From: Burkholderia sp. 9120
Lineage (GTDB): Bacteria > Pseudomonadota > Gammaproteobacteria > Burkholderiales > Burkholderiaceae
Length of the DNA stretch: 64,000 nucleotides
Assembly: GCF_000745015.1 (NCBI RefSeq)
Contig: NZ_JQNA01000001.1
Coordinates: 1,302,001 to 1,366,000 of the forward strand
Direction: 5' to 3'
The notes beneath the pieces are model-generated. The model was not told the DNA's origin. It saw nothing but the letters and a program-made list of their open reading frames with translations, and searched no databases. Shown in pieces: positions 62,375 through 64,000 of the stretch. Made by a program: the position numbers and the translations under genes. The stretch's first letter is position 1. The number at the start of each line of letters is the position of its first letter.

Positions 62375-63402
62375 CGGTGCCAGCCCGCCTGGCGTTCATG
62401 CTGGCGGTCGGCGCAACGGCCACCGCGCTCAGCCTGTCGGTTCTGGCAGGCTGGCAGCGCGGCGGCTCACTGCCCGAACGGGTCGTGTGGGTCGCGGTCG
62501 GCGTCGTGCTGGTCATCAGCGCGCATCTGCTGCCCGCGCTCATCCGGGACGTGGAATTACCCGTGCGCGCAACAGGTAGCCTGCTGTGGGTCGCGTGTCT
62601 GGCGACCGCCTGTTACGGGCATGGGCAGTTCTTCCTGCTCGCCCAGCAGCATGCAGGAGACCGGCGGGCGGCGACCGTTACGGCAGTCGGCATCGCAGAG
62701 CCCGGTCGCAGTCTGACCATCGTGATGGCGGAACGTGCAACGGTAGTCGCTCAACTCGCGACTGCGCGTGCCCGTTACTGCGTCGGCAACTGCCCGACGC
62801 TGGAAGCTCGTCGCGTGACGCTTGCCGCGAAACTCGACGCGTTGAACGCCGAAGCGGACGATGTACGACGCATCGAAGCCGGGCGCGACCGGGGCACGGC
62901 ACGACGCGACGCGTTACTCGCCGATCCAGTCACGTCGCGACTCGCGGCGTTACTCGGCACGACTACCGCACGCGTCGATCTGCTGTCGGGGCTCGCGTTC
63001 GCAGCCGTCCTGGAAGGCGTCGCCTGCCTGCTGTGGACGCTCGCACTGCGGTCATCACCCCTGCCCGCTCCAGTCGCCGCGACTCCGCCAGTCGTCGCAC
63101 CGCTGCCCGGACCAGTCGTGGATGTGACCCGCGTGACCCAGCCCGCAGTAACGGCAGTCGCACCGGTTGACGCATTGCCAACCGTTAGTTGCGAAGGGAA
63201 GACCGCTAGTCACGAGGTACCGGGCAATCCCGTCTCACCGTTACCGGTTGCCGGACCGACCGACGACGACGTGACGCAGCTCGCCCGTGACGTCGCGGCC
63301 GGTCGCGTGCGCGCAACCGTCGCGGGTATTCGCGGCCACCTCGGCTGCTCTCAGGCCAGGGCCGTTGCACTGCGCCGCCAGCTCGCCGACCTCACGGCAT
63401 AA
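62371..63402 (+). CDS. Membrane protein of the ICE-like block
   Basis: 343 residues. Three transmembrane segments lie in the first 100 residues (LAFMLAVGATATALSLSVLA; VVWVAVGVVLVISAHLLPAL; GSLLWVACLATACYGHGQFF). A helical, soluble section follows (~115-200) with CVGNCPTLEARR, then another hydrophobic stretch (~210-227) and a Pro/Val-rich tail ending in a small helix-turn-helix-like end (RATVAGIRGHLGCSQARAVA). It overlaps the previous gene (ATGA). Topology is clear, function is not. Confidence 0.65.
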   Translation: MTVPARLAFMLAVGATATALSLSVLAGWQRGGSLPERVVWVAVGVVLVISAHLLPALIRDVELPVRATGSLLWVACLATACYGHGQFFLLAQQHAGDRRAATVTAVGIAEPGRSLTIVMAERATVVAQLATARARYCVGNCPTLEARRVTLAAKLDALNAEADDVRRIEAGRDRGTARRDALLADPVTSRLAALLGTTTARVDLLSGLAFAAVLEGVACLLWTLALRSSPLPAPVAATPPVVAPLPGPVVDVTRVTQPAVTAVAPVDALPTVSCEGKTASHEVPGNPVSPLPVAGPTDDDVTQLARDVAAGRVRATVAGIRGHLGCSQARAVALRRQLADLTA

Positions 63403-63501
63403 GCCGGGCGCGTCCTGCGCCCGATCTCTTTTCCACCACGACACGATCACGTTATCCGGTTCATCCGGAGGCCCGTGCTCGCCCTTTATCTGGAGTAATC
63501 C

Positions 63502-63762
63502 ATGCACGAAACGACATTCGTTCACCTGCCGCCTCGCCTCTGTCCCGTGACAAAGGGGCTCGGCGTCGTGGCCGGTATCACGGCCATTAGCTTCGCCGCA
63601 GCCTGGGCTTTCGAGCTGCATCGCCAGCGCGAGCTGGTCCGCATCCTCGCCTCGATGCCCCGTGTCGCCAGCATCTTCCCGGCGCTCCGCGCGCATCTGG
63701 AGATAGTGCCCAGGCAGTTCGGTACAGGCGTTCCGCTGAAGCCGAACAACCGTAGGCCGTAA
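63502..63762 (+). CDS. Small membrane protein (86 aa)
   Basis: ATG 63502 follows TGGAG at eight bases. One hydrophobic helix (GLGVVAGITAISFAAAWAFE, ~19-38) is followed by a basic amphipathic tail. No family recognised. It sits between hairpin-bearing spacers in the ICE-like block. Confidence 0.55.
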   Translation: MHETTFVHLPPRLCPVTKGLGVVAGITAISFAAAWAFELHRQRELVRILASMPRVASIFPALRAHLEIVPRQFGTGVPLKPNNRRP

Positions 63763-63868
63763 CTCCCAGACCTGTTCGAGCCGGCGCATGCCGCCGGGCT
63801 TCCCTTCATTTCCCGCATGCATCCGGCTCGACCGGAGGGGCGTGCCCGTCCATTTTCAGGAGAAGTCG

Positions 63869-64000
63869 ATGTTCCAACCTACCCGCCTCAAACCGCTATT
63901 TCATCCGGGCAAGCTGCTCATCACGCCCGCTGCGTTTGCCGCATTGCGTACGAACGGCGTTCCCGTCATCAGCGTCATGCTGCGTCACCTTGCTGGCGAC
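63869..64000 (+). CDS. Plasmid/ICE-related hypothetical protein (N-terminal part)
   Basis: The gene runs off the right edge. ATG 63869 is preceded by CAGGAG. The 44 visible residues (MFQPTRLKPLFHPGKLLITP, AAFAALRTNGVPVISVMLRH) match a small family often called plasmid-related protein on Burkholderia and Xanthomonas mobile elements, typically followed by an HxxGDWG-like stretch; here LRHLAGD is the last visible part. Confidence 0.6.
   Translation, partial: MFQPTRLKPLFHPGKLLITPAAFAALRTNGVPVISVMLRHLAGD

Noticed and set aside
1..64000. CRISPR array, rRNA operon or replication origin
   Set aside because: No regularly spaced direct repeats, rRNA core sequences or DnaA-box clusters were noticed.

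Overview
The window is a high-GC chromosome segment from a betaproteobacterium of the order Burkholderiales, most likely Paraburkholderia or Burkholderia. This rests on gene content and order (spoT-rpoZ-gmk-yicC divergent from rph-rdgB-hemW; ribBX-ribH-nusB; a Burkholderia-type trimeric porin; Ala/Arg-rich GC-biased coding), not on a database comparison.

Layout. 1-11,000: a truncated unknown gene, a UvrA paralogue without the UvrB-binding module, an intact IS4-family insertion with 23-bp inverted repeats and a 10-bp target duplication, an exported chorismate mutase, a DnaQ/GIY-YIG nuclease fusion, a cold-shock protein, a porin and GreB. Between 8,549 and 8,644 the minus strand carries a compact three-hairpin candidate sRNA with its own -10 box and terminator. 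11,000-19,450: two identical tRNA-Arg(ACG), a DUF2591 protein, the stringent-response/nucleotide cluster spoT-rpoZ-gmk and yicC, the divergent rph-rdgB-hemW operon and tRNA-Ser(UGA). 19,600-21,500: secreted or lineage-specific genes, including a Q-rich effector-like protein and an amyloid-repeat-like secreted protein. 21,500-44,200: housekeeping genes: a Bcr-type efflux pump, hemL-ribD-ribE-dcyD, a LysR regulator divergent from malic enzyme maeB, ribBX-ribH-nusB, an aminotransferase, a membrane-anchored lytic transglycosylase behind a structured leader, ubiD, a LysE exporter, a threonine/serine dehydratase and several small proteins. The riboflavin pathway is split into two loci (ribD-ribE and ribBX-ribH).

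Accessory DNA. At tRNA-Gly(CCC) a 2.65-kb insert carrying hipBA and a small lysozyme-like gene is bracketed by a 13-bp copy of the tRNA 3' end, and the terminator expected after the tRNA lies beyond the distal copy. trmB, uppP, a DUF1439 lipoprotein, a YkgJ-type protein and hemN follow. At tRNA-Leu(CAA) (51,735) a P4-type integrase opens a second, larger island that runs past the window end. Its first 7 kb are recombination debris: a second integrase C-terminus, a doubly truncated type I secretion ATPase fused to the last ~30 codons of a polymorphic toxin that is still coupled (ATGA) to an intact immunity-like gene, an IS91-family element with a companion tyrosine recombinase lacking a catalytic Arg, and a VOC-family gene. 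From 58,631 onward a co-directional block resembles an ICE/plasmid core: small membrane and glycine-zipper proteins, a frameshifted DUF932 gene, a YqaJ exonuclease, a Cys-rich DNA-metabolism protein and membrane proteins, mostly separated by short GC hairpins.

The signals most worth following up are the minus-strand sRNA (8.6 kb), the three-way-junction leader (36.9 kb), the hipBA mini-island with its operator array, and the orphan toxin-tail/immunity module.
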